Source of the DNA: CAWKEY01 sp963696315
Lineage (GTDB): Bacteria; Pseudomonadota; Gammaproteobacteria; Methylococcales; Methylomonadaceae
Reading direction: 5' to 3'
DNA length: 64,000 nt
Assembly (NCBI GenBank): GCA_963696315.1
Contig: CAVOJU010000034.1
Span: 54,324 to 118,323 of the forward strand
In this document: positions 54,194 through 64,000 of the stretch, piece by piece
How the letters are laid out: each line of letters begins with the position of its first letter
Position numbering within the stretch: position 1 is the first letter of the stretch
The notes under the pieces: model-generated
The model's database searches: none
Told to the model about the DNA's origin: nothing
The model's input: the letters and a program-made list of their open reading frames with translations, nothing else
Position numbers and translations under genes: made by a program

Positions 54194-57100
54194 CTACCTT
54201 CGAAGCATTTTCACCTCAACATGATGCTCACGCTGATCGTCGAGCAGCGGAATGACGCCCATAGGCGGTTTGCGGCCATCAAGGGTAATAGTCGTGCCAA
54301 GCAGATCATCCGCCGTCTGCACGACGACGATCTGGTAAAACGTTTCCCGATAGCGATAGCGCATGTTGAAACCCGGCCAGTGTTCAGGCAGGCACGGCTC
54401 GAAACGCAAGCTGTCACCCTCGCGGATAATACCGAGTAGCGATTCTGTGATGAGCCGGTACATCCAGCCGGCGGATCCGGTGTACCAAGTCCATCCGCCG
54501 CGCCCAGTATGCGGGGCAACGGCGTAGACATCGGCGGCGACCACATAAGGCTCCACCTTGTAGGTGGCGATGCCTTCCCGTGATTTGCCGTGGTTCACCG
54601 GATTAATCATGGTCATCAGTTCCCAGGCATGCTCACGATCACCCAGGCGAGCGAAAGCCATCGCAGCCCAGATCGCGGCATGGGTGTATTGGCCGCCGTT
54701 TTCCCTGACGCCCGGCAAATAACCCTTGATATAGCCTGGATCTAGGCTCGAAGTATTAAAAGGAGGATCCAATAGCTGAACTAAGCCATGTTCGCGGCGA
54801 ACCAGATGTTCATTCAGTGCTTGCATCGCCTTTGTGGTGCGCTCAGACGTACCTACCCCGGAGAGCACGGACCAGCTTTGGGCAATGGAATCAATCTGGC
54901 ATTCCGGGTTGTTCGTCGAGCCCAGCGGCGTTCCATCGTCAAAGTAAGCCCGGCGATACCATTCACCATCCCAGCCGTGTTGCTCGATGTGCTTGCTCAA
55001 TTGAACTCTCTCGGCCTGGCAGCGTTCGGCGAAGGCAAGATCACCCCGGATACGTGCAAGCTCGGCAAACTGGCTGAGCACTTCGCACAGGAAAAAGCCC
55101 AGCCAGACGCTTTCGCCCTTGCCGCCCATTCCGACCAAGTTCATGCCGTCGTTCCAGTCGCCGGAGCCCATCAGCGGCAGGCCGTGTTCACCGAAGCTAA
55201 GGCCGTGAAGGATGGCTCGCACACAGTGCTGGTATAAGGCTGGCGGTTTCTTCGGATCGATGGGGCAGATCGTAGTAGGAATCTTCCTCGGCATGGACCG
55301 GGCGCCCCTCCAGAAAAGGCTGCCTGCTCGTCCAGGACAGCTGAAATCGCCGGTGGTCAGAATGTAGCGGCAGGTCACTAACGGCAACCAGAGATAATCA
55401 TCCGAGCAGTGCGTCCTTACACCGCGGTTTGAGGGCGGATGCCACCAATGCTGAACATCGCCCTCGCTAAATTGGTGGCCGGCACATAATACTAGTTGCT
55501 CGCGTACTCTGTGCGGTTCGGCATGGACCAGCGCCATGACATCCTGCAGCTGATCACGAAATCCGAAAGCGCCGCCTGACTGATAGTATCCGCTTCGTCC
55601 CCAGACACGGCAGGACAGCGTTTGATACAACAGCCAGCCGTTGGTCAGCATATTGATGCTGGCGTCGGGCGTTTCTACCTGCACCGCCCCCAGGGTTCGC
55701 AGCCAGTACTGCTGCACCAGTCTAAGCGCGTCGAGTGCGGCGGCCGAACCCCGAAAGCGCTGGACCAGGGTATTGGCATCGTTGATATCCCGCCCCAAAC
55801 CCAACTTGAAGACAATTTCCCGCTCTTGATCCGAGCCCAGTTCAAAGGAAACCTGCAGTGCGGCGCAGGGATCCAGGGCTGCTCCGACGTTGCCGGAAAG
55901 ATGAGACCGGTTCATCGCGGCTGGTCTTCGTAGCGTGCCGTTGCGGCCGATGAACTCGGCGCGATCACCGCTTTGGGTGCGGGTCGCGTCGTCTACATCG
56001 AAGAACGCTACCCGATCGGCAAACTCCGTGTTGTAGGGGTTCGAGGCAAATAGTGCTCCGCCAGGAATGACGCAATCGGTAATCACATGCGGGGTCGATT
56101 TTGGAGGTAAATCGCCCAGCACCCATTCTACATAGCCGGTCGCGGACAGGCTTCGGTGCCGGCCCGAGTGGTTGCGCACTTTTAGTGCCGAGAACTTGAC
56201 CGAAGCGTCCAGTGCCACGTAAACCGTGAGTTCCGAGTGAATTCCGTCTTCGCTATGCTCGAAGACGCTGTAGCCGAATCCATGCCGGCTGATATAAGCG
56301 CTCGTTCCAGGGCAAGGGAATGGCGTCGGCGACCAGACATGGCCGCTTTCCTCGTCGCGCAGATAAATGGCTTCTCCGCTCGAATCGCACACAGGATCAT
56401 TATGCCAAGGCGTAAGTCTGAATTCGTGGGCATTCTCACTCCACGTGTAGGACTGGCCATTTTCAGAGATAACGCTGCCAAAGAACGGATTCGCCAGCAC
56501 ATTCACCCAGGGCGCTGGCGTCATTTTGCCTGGCGCAGGGGTAATGACGTATTCGCGGCCATCGGCGGTAAATCCGCCCAGTCCGTTGAAGAGAATCAGG
56601 TCGTCGCGTGACACCCCGGCGGCGGCCGGGGCAGCGGGGAGATGGCTTCGGCTGGGCTTGAAGCGCGGCACCCGCACTTCCATAGGGTCGCGACGGCTGA
56701 TTTGCTCGGCCAGTGTGCCTCGGCTGTCGGTGATGATGGCGCGCGCGACCGATTGAATCAGCATGCGGTCTTCGCTGGATATCTGATCGGCATGCCGGAC
56801 AAAGATGCCGCCCGGACGGTCGAATACATTGGCTTCAACGCCGGTGGTAATTAGCCCGATGATTTGGTCTTGGAGCACCTGCCGGTATCCGTCACGATCT
56901 TCGTTCCAGATCACCAGATCCACCGCCAAACCTTTTAAGCGCCAGTAGGCGTGGGCTTTTACCAACTGGCGGACCAGATCAATATTGCTCGAATTCTTGA
57001 TTTGCAGCAGCACTATCGGCAGATCGCCGGAAATGGCGTGGGCCCATAGCCCGGATTGCCCGCGGCGATTACTGATGATGACGCTGGCATCCGCGCGCAG

Positions 57101-60100
57101 CAAGGCATGTGCGTAGATCACCGAATTGGCGAGGCGTCCGTAAAGTTGTGCTTCGGCCTCGGTGGCGTTGAGCTGCCTTAGGACTACCTGACTATGCGTC
57201 CAGGCCAAATCGAACACGCGATCGGCGAGCCGGCGATCATGATATTTCTCCAGCAGTTCCAGGCTGGCGGCACGCGTATCGGTCATGCCGATAACCAAAT
57301 CGATGGTCACCGAGGCTTCGGGTGCCAGTGTGATCCGGTGCCGGATGGCGGCAATGGGATCCAGCACCGCGCCCTCGCTGCCAGACAGCTTGCCGTCAGC
57401 CGCCATGGCTTTGGGCGCGGCAAGATCATTGCCGCGCCCGATAAATTGCGCACGATCGGTCTCATACGATACCTCGCTGGACTCGCCTTCATGCACGGCC
57501 AGCAATTGAAACATCCAGGGAGTCTGTTCATTAAGGGCGCGCGGCCGGCGAGAGCACAGAATCGCCTGACGCTGAGCGATGATCTCGGTCTGCATAAACA
57601 GCTTGCTAAAAGCCGGATGCAGGGCGTCCGAGGCAGGCGAGGCGATAACGACCTCCGAGTAACTGGTCACCTCAATGGTTCTGGATGTCCGCGCACGGTT
57701 GGTGATGCGTATCCGGCGTAATTCGATATCATCTTCCGGCGAAACCACGATGTCGGTATGGGTATCAAAATCGTGGTCGCTGCGGCGGAACTCGGCGCGC
57801 CCTTCGGAGAAAATCGCTTCGTAATGTTGCGAGCGTTTGAGCGCCGGTTGATAGGCGGTTGACCAAAACGTCCCGCTCTCGATATCCCGGATGTAGCAGA
57901 AAGTGCCCCAATGATCGCAGGTGCTGTCTTCGCGCCAGCGCGTCACGGCAAGATCTTTCCAGCGGCTGTAGCCGCCGCCGGCGTTCGTGACCATGACATG
58001 GTACCTGCCGTTCGACAGCAACTGAACCTCCGGCACCAGCGTGTTCGGGTTGTTGATTACGCGCAGCGGGAGCTGTGGTTCGCTGGAGGCCATTAGAATA
58101 TCGGAGACTTCGGTAGCTTGGGCATAAAAAGCCGAGGCTTTGGGAATTTTCTCCTGGAGCAGCAACAAGGTCGCCTGGAACAATGGGTTGGACACGAATC
58201 GCCGCTGCATCGGACGGTCCAGCAGCAAATAAGCCAAGGAGAGCAGACTCATGCCCTTGGTGATGGGCCATGAAGGATTGAATGACGGCGCTGGCTTCTC
58301 CACGCCGTTGACGGGAAGGGGTGTAGTCGACGGCTTCATAAAAACCGAATGTCCCCAGCAACACCCTCAGCGGCCAGCCGCTGTAGATTCAGGCATGCCA
58401 GCCTCAGGCGCCACCATCAACGCCAGTCGCCGAAGCATAGGGAGCAATGACCAAATCCTCGGCAAGCCCTCGTTTCAGCCCCAGACCCGGCACACCAAAG
58501 GCGCGGTACTGATAATTCAGATGCACGTCGACCGTGTTGTAGCCGGACTCCGAAATACCCCAGGGTACGCCGCGTTGCTTGCCATACTCGATCTGGCGCT
58601 GCACAACCGCAGAGTAGGTCTGGTCGATCAGCGTGTTTTCATAGCTCGGCATCACCAGGAGCGGCATCAAGTATTCGAACATGGAACCGCTCCATGACAG
58701 CAGAATGGGCTCTCCGCCGGTAGTCACCAGCAGCCTTCCCAAGGCAAACCAGCTCTCTTGCGGCACTTGTTCCTGAGCAATCGCCACAAAACTGCACAAC
58801 CGCGCTTCCGAAGCCAGCAGATCGTAATAACTGTGTGTCCCGTTGCCGCTCACTCACGTTGTAGCCGATGGCCAGCAGACGACGCGGCTTGTCAAACAGA
58901 AAGTCATACTGCATGCACGCGAGCTCGCCTGATTGATGGGCGAGGCTTTCAATGGCCGCAATCCGTTCAAGCGCGCGACGGCTGGCTTCATGGATGAGCG
59001 GGCGAAGCTGCATCAGCCAGTCGCGCTCTTCCGGCGTCTGCTTATCCTGCAGCTGTTGGTCGATGACAGGTAATACTTGTTCATCAAACCGGGACAGTTC
59101 GTTAAGCGTTGGAATTCCGGCGATATCAGGGAGCTTGACGAGTCTGCTGGGTGCGGCTGGCAATGCCAGCCACGGCGCGAGGAACAGCAGTTCATTCAAG
59201 TTGGCGCGGCACTGCCGGGCCAGGGCGCGCGCCCAGCCATCGGCATCGGTTTCTGAGCCAGCAGCGAAGCTGGCAGCAAACGCCTCGGCGCGGGCTGTCA
59301 GGCCGTCAAGGCATTGATGCGCTGCAGCAAGCGTAGCCGGCCGGGAATTGCAGGCGGCTTCGAGTTCGATCTGGAATTCAGTGAGCAGGGCCGGCGCGGC
59401 GCCCCCCGTTGCCTCCAGCAAAATTCCCAGCGTATCGAGCAAGTCCATCAAACCATCGTAGTCCTAGAATCGGATGGTCAGGTAGTTCGAGCAGTCCGGG
59501 CCGCAAGGTCAGCAGATGTCCGCCCAGGTTGCCGCTGTCCACTGTCGAAACGTACACAGGATGCAGGGGTTGCAGGGAATGTGTGTCGTACCAGTTATAG
59601 AAGTGCCCTTGGAATTTTGCCAGGCCCGCCATTGTCCCCAGGGTATTCGCCGTGCGCTCGATGAGGGCACCGGACGAAAGGTAACCGAAGTCGTAGGCAG
59701 ACAGATTCGCGAGCAGCGCAAGCCCCATATTGGTCGGCGAGGTGCGATGAGCGACGCCGACACTGCGATACTCCTGATAGTTATCGGGCGGCAGCCAATG
59801 ATCTTCCGGCCCGACCAAGGTATCGAAGTAGCCCCAAGTCTTGCGGGATATTTTCCTGAGAAAATACAGCTGGTCTGCGGAAAGCCGAGCCTCGCGGCGA
59901 GCGATCGGCTGACTGATCCACCAGGCGATGGCGGGCGAGACCCACCATAACACCAGGATGGGTGCAGCCAGGGCCAGCACGCCGGGCCTGGTAAGGGCCA
60001 GCGTAGATGCCCGAGGTCATGGCGATCATCGGGGCAAGCCACATCAACCGGTACGAGGCCCGCAGATCATTGCGGCCATGACGATTGACCTCGCTGGACG

Positions 60101-62919
60101 GGTTCCATTCCAACAGCCGTTTATGGCTGATCAGCATCCGCCAGACCGTGCGCAAGATTGCATCCAGGCTGAAGCTTGCCTCAAAAGGCAGAAAACTGAG
60201 TGTCAATGCCGCCTGGGCGAGGCGCCCTCCCAGCGCACGCAGTTCGGCGGCGAAGTGCTGTCTTAGCAGGAGGTCGGCGGGCTTGCGAAACAAATCCAGA
60301 ATGGCGGCACTCAAGGAAGGTATCAGCAGGATCGCGATGACCGCTCCGGTCCAAAGCCAGGCCGATGGCCCGAGCAGCCAGCCTGCCAGCAGAAGTAATG
60401 TCAATGCCGTAGAGGTAAGGCTGCGCCTGAGATTGTCGAAGAGCTTCCAGCGTGACAGTGCCGACAGCGGGTTGCGGAGACGGCGGTTCCCAGAGCCGGA
60501 CACACGCGGCAGCAACCATCCGATCAGCTGCCAGTCGCCGCGAATCCAGCGCTGCTGGCGGCTGACATCGGCACTGTAACGGCTTGGGTATTCTTCGTAC
60601 AATTGGACGTCGCTGAGCAGCCCGGCCCTTGCATAACAGCCTTCCAGAAGATCATGGCTTAGAATGCGGTTTTCGGGAAGGCGGTCACTGAGGGCGTGTT
60701 CGAAGGCGTCGATGTCATAGATGCCCTTGCCTATGAACGAACCTTCACGGAACACATCCTGGTAAACGTCGGAGACGGCCCGCGTATACGGGTCAATGCC
60801 GGGTTCTCCGCCATACAAGCGCGCATACCGCGATGGGCTCGACCCTGAGAGGCTCACGCTCACGCGTGGCTGCAGGATGCCGTAGCCGGCAGTGACCCGT
60901 TGCCGGGCTTCGTCGTAGCTTGGGCGATTCAGCGGATGCGCCATGGCGCCGACAAATTGACGCGCGGAATCACGCGGCAGCTGCGTATCCGTGTCCAGGG
61001 TGATGACATACTTTATATCCGGCAGGGTTTCCGTCGCACCGACGATGAGCGAGAAATTATCTTTTGGCCCGCCGCGCAGCAGCGCATTCAGGTCTGCAAG
61101 CTTGCCGCGTTTACGCTCGTAGCCCATCCAAATCTGCTCTCGCGGGTTCCATCGGCGCGGCCGATGAAAAAGAAAGAAAGTGTCGCCTGTCGCGCCAGAA
61201 TATTTTTCATTCAGTTCCTCGATTCTCGTCTTCGCCAGAAGCAGCAATGCGTCGTCCGTTGGCAGCGTTTCCACCGGTGCGTCCAGAAAATCAGTCAACA
61301 GGCCGAAGCGCAGGCAAGCGTCCCGATTGGCCAGGAACCGGACTTCCAGCGCCTCGATCAGATCCTCAATGTTCTGAGCGCTGGTCAGCAATGTCGGCAC
61401 AACCACCAGGGTGCGCGAATGCGCCGGAATGCCCTCGGAAAAGTCCATACGCGGCAGCGAATGCGGCTTGGTCAGCAAGGTCGCCAGCCAGTTCACCAGT
61501 GCAACCGCCAAATGGCTGGTAGCCATGACCGAGAGCACAACCATGAGCGCAAGGCTCCAGTCCCGCAAGCCATCGCCATACGCCTTCATGACTAAGCCGC
61601 CGGTGAAAACCACGGTCAGCAAGGTGATTGCGCCAACAAAGAAGAACAGAGGGAACCGGCAAACCACTCTTTGCAGAGCTTCAGCGATCGGTAAGCGCAC
61701 CTCCGCTAGCCGTTCGAGGTGTGGTAATCCCTTATCAATCAAGTAAAAGCCAATATGCGCCGTTCGATCATCAATGCCTTTGGCGGCCGCGCCCTGCTGC
61801 GCCAGTTGGATCGCTAAGTCGTGCTACGTCGGCTTCGGACTGGCGCGTATGCCTGGCGGTCTTTTCGACGACGTGACGGTAGCGATCGCGGCTTGCGAAA
61901 TCCATCTTGTCATAAGCGCCGCCTGGATCCTTATCCAGGATTTGTTCGACAATGCTTACGGATTCGACAAACTCGCGCCAGTCAATCGCGCCGAGGAACC
62001 GAAGGCTGCCGATGCTGTTGCCGATAGAAACCTGATCCGCGGCCTGTTGCTGATTTTCCGATTGCACCAAACGCTCAATGGTCAGGTGCGACTCGGCAAG
62101 CAACTGCTCGATCCAGGTCAGGGGCAAGGCCAAAGCGGAGCTTTGCCCTTGCAGGCGGCGTGCAAATTCGGAAACGAATGGGGTCGTCATCGGCGGGTTC
62201 GAGCGCGCCATGTCCGAGATAACCAGAATCAGACTCTTCGGATCCTTCTCGGCGATTTCTATCATCTGATTGGCCCAAAAGTCGGCCAAGTCCTGGTCGA
62301 TTCTGCCAGCGGCAATACGGGCGGCAATGCGCCTGAGGTTCTCGATCAATGCCAGACGCAGCATGATAGGAATAGCCCACAATTCACCTAACTTGAGGGG
62401 CGTGATAGTTTGGTAAGCGGCCACAAAACGGCTGAGAATTTCCGGATCTACCCGTCCATCGCCGTGCGCAATGACCTCCAGTGCAATATCATAAACACGC
62501 GGAAGTCCAGCCGAAGGGCCGCTCGACAAGCGCGGCAATTCCCGGCTATAGCCTTTGGGCAAGTGCCGCTTGGCCGTGCGAATCTGCTCATCGATCAAAT
62601 AAAAGTTATCGAGCAGCCATTCTCCGGCCGGAGTGAGCCGGCAGTTTACGCTGACTGTAGCCGTCAACACGCGCGAGCACTCTACGAGCACGCTTTCATT
62701 ATCCGACAGCCTGGCCAGAAGCTGATCCGGAACAGCATTTCTGCTCAACTGGTGCGCGCTCGCCAACGTTATGCCATGCCGTTCCATCTGATCGGCGCTG
62801 AAAAGTTCAGCCCTTAACGGCGGTTGTTCTTTTAATTGGTCTCGTAATGCCCAGATTCTGAGAAATCTGGCTCTCCATTCAAGAAGACTACCGAAAATGG
62901 TCTTGTTGTTCGTTTTCAT
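54194..62919 (-). CDS. Giant cyclic beta-1,2-glucan synthase-like protein (GT84-glucoamylase-GH94), many frameshifts
   Basis: One gene of about 2,900 codons read in pieces from the ATG at 62919. The N-terminal part is about 380 residues. A membrane-bound glycosyltransferase follows, with TLDTDTQLPRD (DxD type) and QQRWIRGDWQL (QxxRW), then a glucoamylase-like region (GFYEAVDYTPSR, SFMAHHQGMSLL). The GH94 phosphorylase-like domain comes last, with its catalytic acid in GSGDWNDGMN and a C-terminal barrel to KMLRR. At least six frame changes occur near 61815, 59995, 59465, 58855, 58400 and 58255, plus a compensating pair at about 55345/55237. Homologues (NdvB, Cgs) make cyclic glucans for osmoprotection or host contact. 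Sequence errors are likely, but decay cannot be ruled out. Confidence 0.82.
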
Positions 62920-63044
62920 TGTGAGTCTCTTGTTGGGAGTGGCAAACGAAAAGCCGTCCTCACAGAAAGCAGCAACTTGTGGCGGTTATTTTCGGTGGAT
63001 GAGTAAAGTCAGGCTGCCATGCCGGAAAAAAGCTGGCAGCGCAG

Positions 63045-63066
63045 GCGCACGATAGATATCGTGCGC
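63045..63066. repeat. Perfect 22-base hairpin
   Basis: gcgcacgata, two bases, tatcgtgcgc: a ten-base-pair perfect stem. A second weaker stem (63013-63019 with 63034-63040) stands beside it. They lie between the DUF3309 stop and the glucan-synthase-like start on the minus strand. No T tract follows, so they are not a clear terminator. Confidence 0.55.
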
Positions 63067-63121
63067 GCTTGATGCGCTTCACTGCGTTCAGCACATCCTG
63101 TGACCCTGTACTATTGCGGGG

Positions 63122-63280
63122 CTAGAGTATGCCCAATAAGACCAGGACCAGTAAGATGATCAAAATCGTTCCGAGCCCGCCAGTGGGTCCATAACCCCAT
63201 CCCCGGCTATGCGGCCAGAGGGGTAAGACGCCAACGAGCATCAGAATAAGAATGACGAGTAAAATTGTACCTAGTGACAT
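63122..63280 (-). CDS. DUF3309 family small hydrophobic protein
   Basis: A 52-residue protein starting MSLGTILLVILILMLVGVLP, with the family core WPHSRGWGYGPTGGLGTIL and a second hydrophobic helix. Both helices are membrane-spanning. AGGAG stands seven bases before the ATG at 63280. Function unknown; the family is common in proteobacteria and often stress-linked by annotation only. It is shorter than most gene callers keep. Confidence 0.85.
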   Translation of the reverse strand: MSLGTILLVILILMLVGVLPLWPHSRGWGYGPTGGLGTILIILLVLVLLGIL

Positions 63281-63361
63281 AACAGCTCTCCTGGTAGAGA
63301 AAAAAATTAAACTAAAAACTATTTAAACTACGCGTGACCTTGGTCATCGGGAAACATCCCA

Positions 63362-63493
63362 TCAACTGTGCATGAGTCCCAAAATACCCACGACGATCAA
63401 ATACACGGCCACGAAATAATTTAAAAACCTCGGCACTACCAAAATTAAAATTCCTATGACAAGGGCAAGAATGGGTTGAATCGCGATATTCAT
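63362..63493 (-). CDS. DUF3096 family small hydrophobic protein
   Basis: A 43-residue protein from the ATG at 63493, with AAGGAG six bases upstream. It reads MNIAIQPILALVIGILILVV then PRFLNYFVAVYLIVVGILGL, two membrane helices joined by a PRxLNY turn, as in DUF3096. Function unknown. It lies 81 bases upstream, in the minus-strand direction, of the DUF3309 gene, and both may share a transcript. Confidence 0.85.
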   Translation of the reverse strand: MNIAIQPILALVIGILILVVPRFLNYFVAVYLIVVGILGLMHS

Positions 63494-63644
63494 GACGTTC
63501 TCCTTAAGTGGAGGTTTCAGCCTACCGGCAAAATCGAACAAAAGTCTGTACGCTATCGTACATAAGGACGCTGCCGGCGATACCTTGAACCCGGCCCTCG
63601 GGCAAGGCCGCCTTCGGCTCATTTGAATTTGGAAGCGGCAATCG

Positions 63645-64000
63645 TTAGACCTTTCTGTAAACGTCCAACAGCCCGTTGAGTCGATTAGTGAATACATAAC
63701 CCCTAGTACACTGTACCGGCCAGCTCCTGCGAAAATCCTCGTCTGCCGCCAGAATTTTCTCCACCACCAGATAAGACGCGCGCCCGGCGCGGTTGCAGTG
63801 TTCGACCAGCTTGCAAAATACGCTTCCGGATTTAACTAACCGTCAGGATGATCCAGACGCAAGCCATCCAGCTTGCCTACCTGAACCAGCCGCAACTCTA
63901 ACTGATGGGTCGCATCGAAAACTTCGTCATTCTCCATGCGTAGCCCGCCAAGATCGTTGATGTAGATTTAACCACTCTTCTGATTTTCAGCTACCTTCAC
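63645..64000 (-). pseudogene. treY: Maltooligosyl trehalose synthase (TreY) remnant
   Basis: Minus-strand pieces match TreY: LAGLRMENDEVFDATHQLEL, then GKLDGLRLDHPDG (the GH13 nucleophile Asp in RLDHPDG), then NPEAYF after an in-frame TAG. Next come SYLVVEKILAADE and NRLNGLLD, ending at a stop near 63645. At least one frame change and one internal stop occur in 350 bases, and the frame ends before the rest of the family's C-terminal domain. It is cut by the window end. This gene seems truly decayed, unlike most broken genes here. Confidence 0.75.

Overview
The window is a 64 kb stretch of a proteobacterial chromosome, most likely gammaproteobacterial. The evidence is an rnfABCDGE-nth set of E. 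coli type, divergent mrp/metG, a PhoB-type Pho box, and short REP-like palindromes between genes. The two-subunit pyruvate carboxylase and the dab-like bicarbonate cluster would suit a type I methanotroph (Methylococcales), but no methane-oxidation gene lies here, so that assignment is only a guess. There is no IS element, prophage or CRISPR array.

Layout. 0-3.3 kb: end of moaB, a DUF423 protein, pepN. 3.4-13 kb (minus strand): a five-gene operon with a DUF2309/DabA protein, a NuoL-like DabB and three extra NuoM-like subunits; this is the best candidate for an under-described system. 13.4-18.5 kb: a phosphate-type porin behind a multi-repeat Pho box, then pyruvate carboxylase A and B. 18.6-21.4 kb: sua5, bioA and a small Trp-rich protein. 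21.5-25.2 kb: a TRAP transporter with a TatT lipoprotein. 25.5-32.8 kb: a small membrane protein, a rhodanese lipoprotein, tRNA-Arg(CCG), rep, dcd, mrp and metG. 33-37.3 kb: rnfABCDG (plus strand). 37.4-45.1 kb (minus strand): a type I restriction operon, hsdM-vapBC-hsdS-mntA-hepT-hsdR, with two toxin-antitoxin pairs between its genes. 45.4-46.7 kb: nth and rnfE, inverted and cut off from the rest of rnf. 46.7-54 kb: a Ca2+-type P-ATPase, a LOV-GGDEF photoreceptor/diguanylate cyclase, a MazG-like protein, a DUF2845 protein, gmk and a membrane protein. 54.2-64 kb: a giant cyclic-beta-glucan-synthase-like gene, two tiny hydrophobic proteins (DUF3309, DUF3096) and a treY remnant.

Working together. 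The dab-like pump may energise bicarbonate or CO2 uptake, and the neighbouring pyruvate carboxylase consumes bicarbonate, so the 3.4-18.5 kb block may couple carbon capture to anaplerosis. Rnf would link ferredoxin and NAD redox to ion gradients. The restriction operon with embedded toxin pairs is a self-stabilising defence island.

Sequence quality. Many genes, including housekeeping ones (metG, pycB, rnfD, rnfE, dabA), carry single-base frameshifts, while the protein remains readable to its normal end in another frame. Most of those I could resolve are +1 insertions. This pattern points to indel errors in the assembly rather than real gene decay. The exceptions are hsdM, which carries an inserted palindromic repeat, and the treY remnant, which has an in-frame stop.
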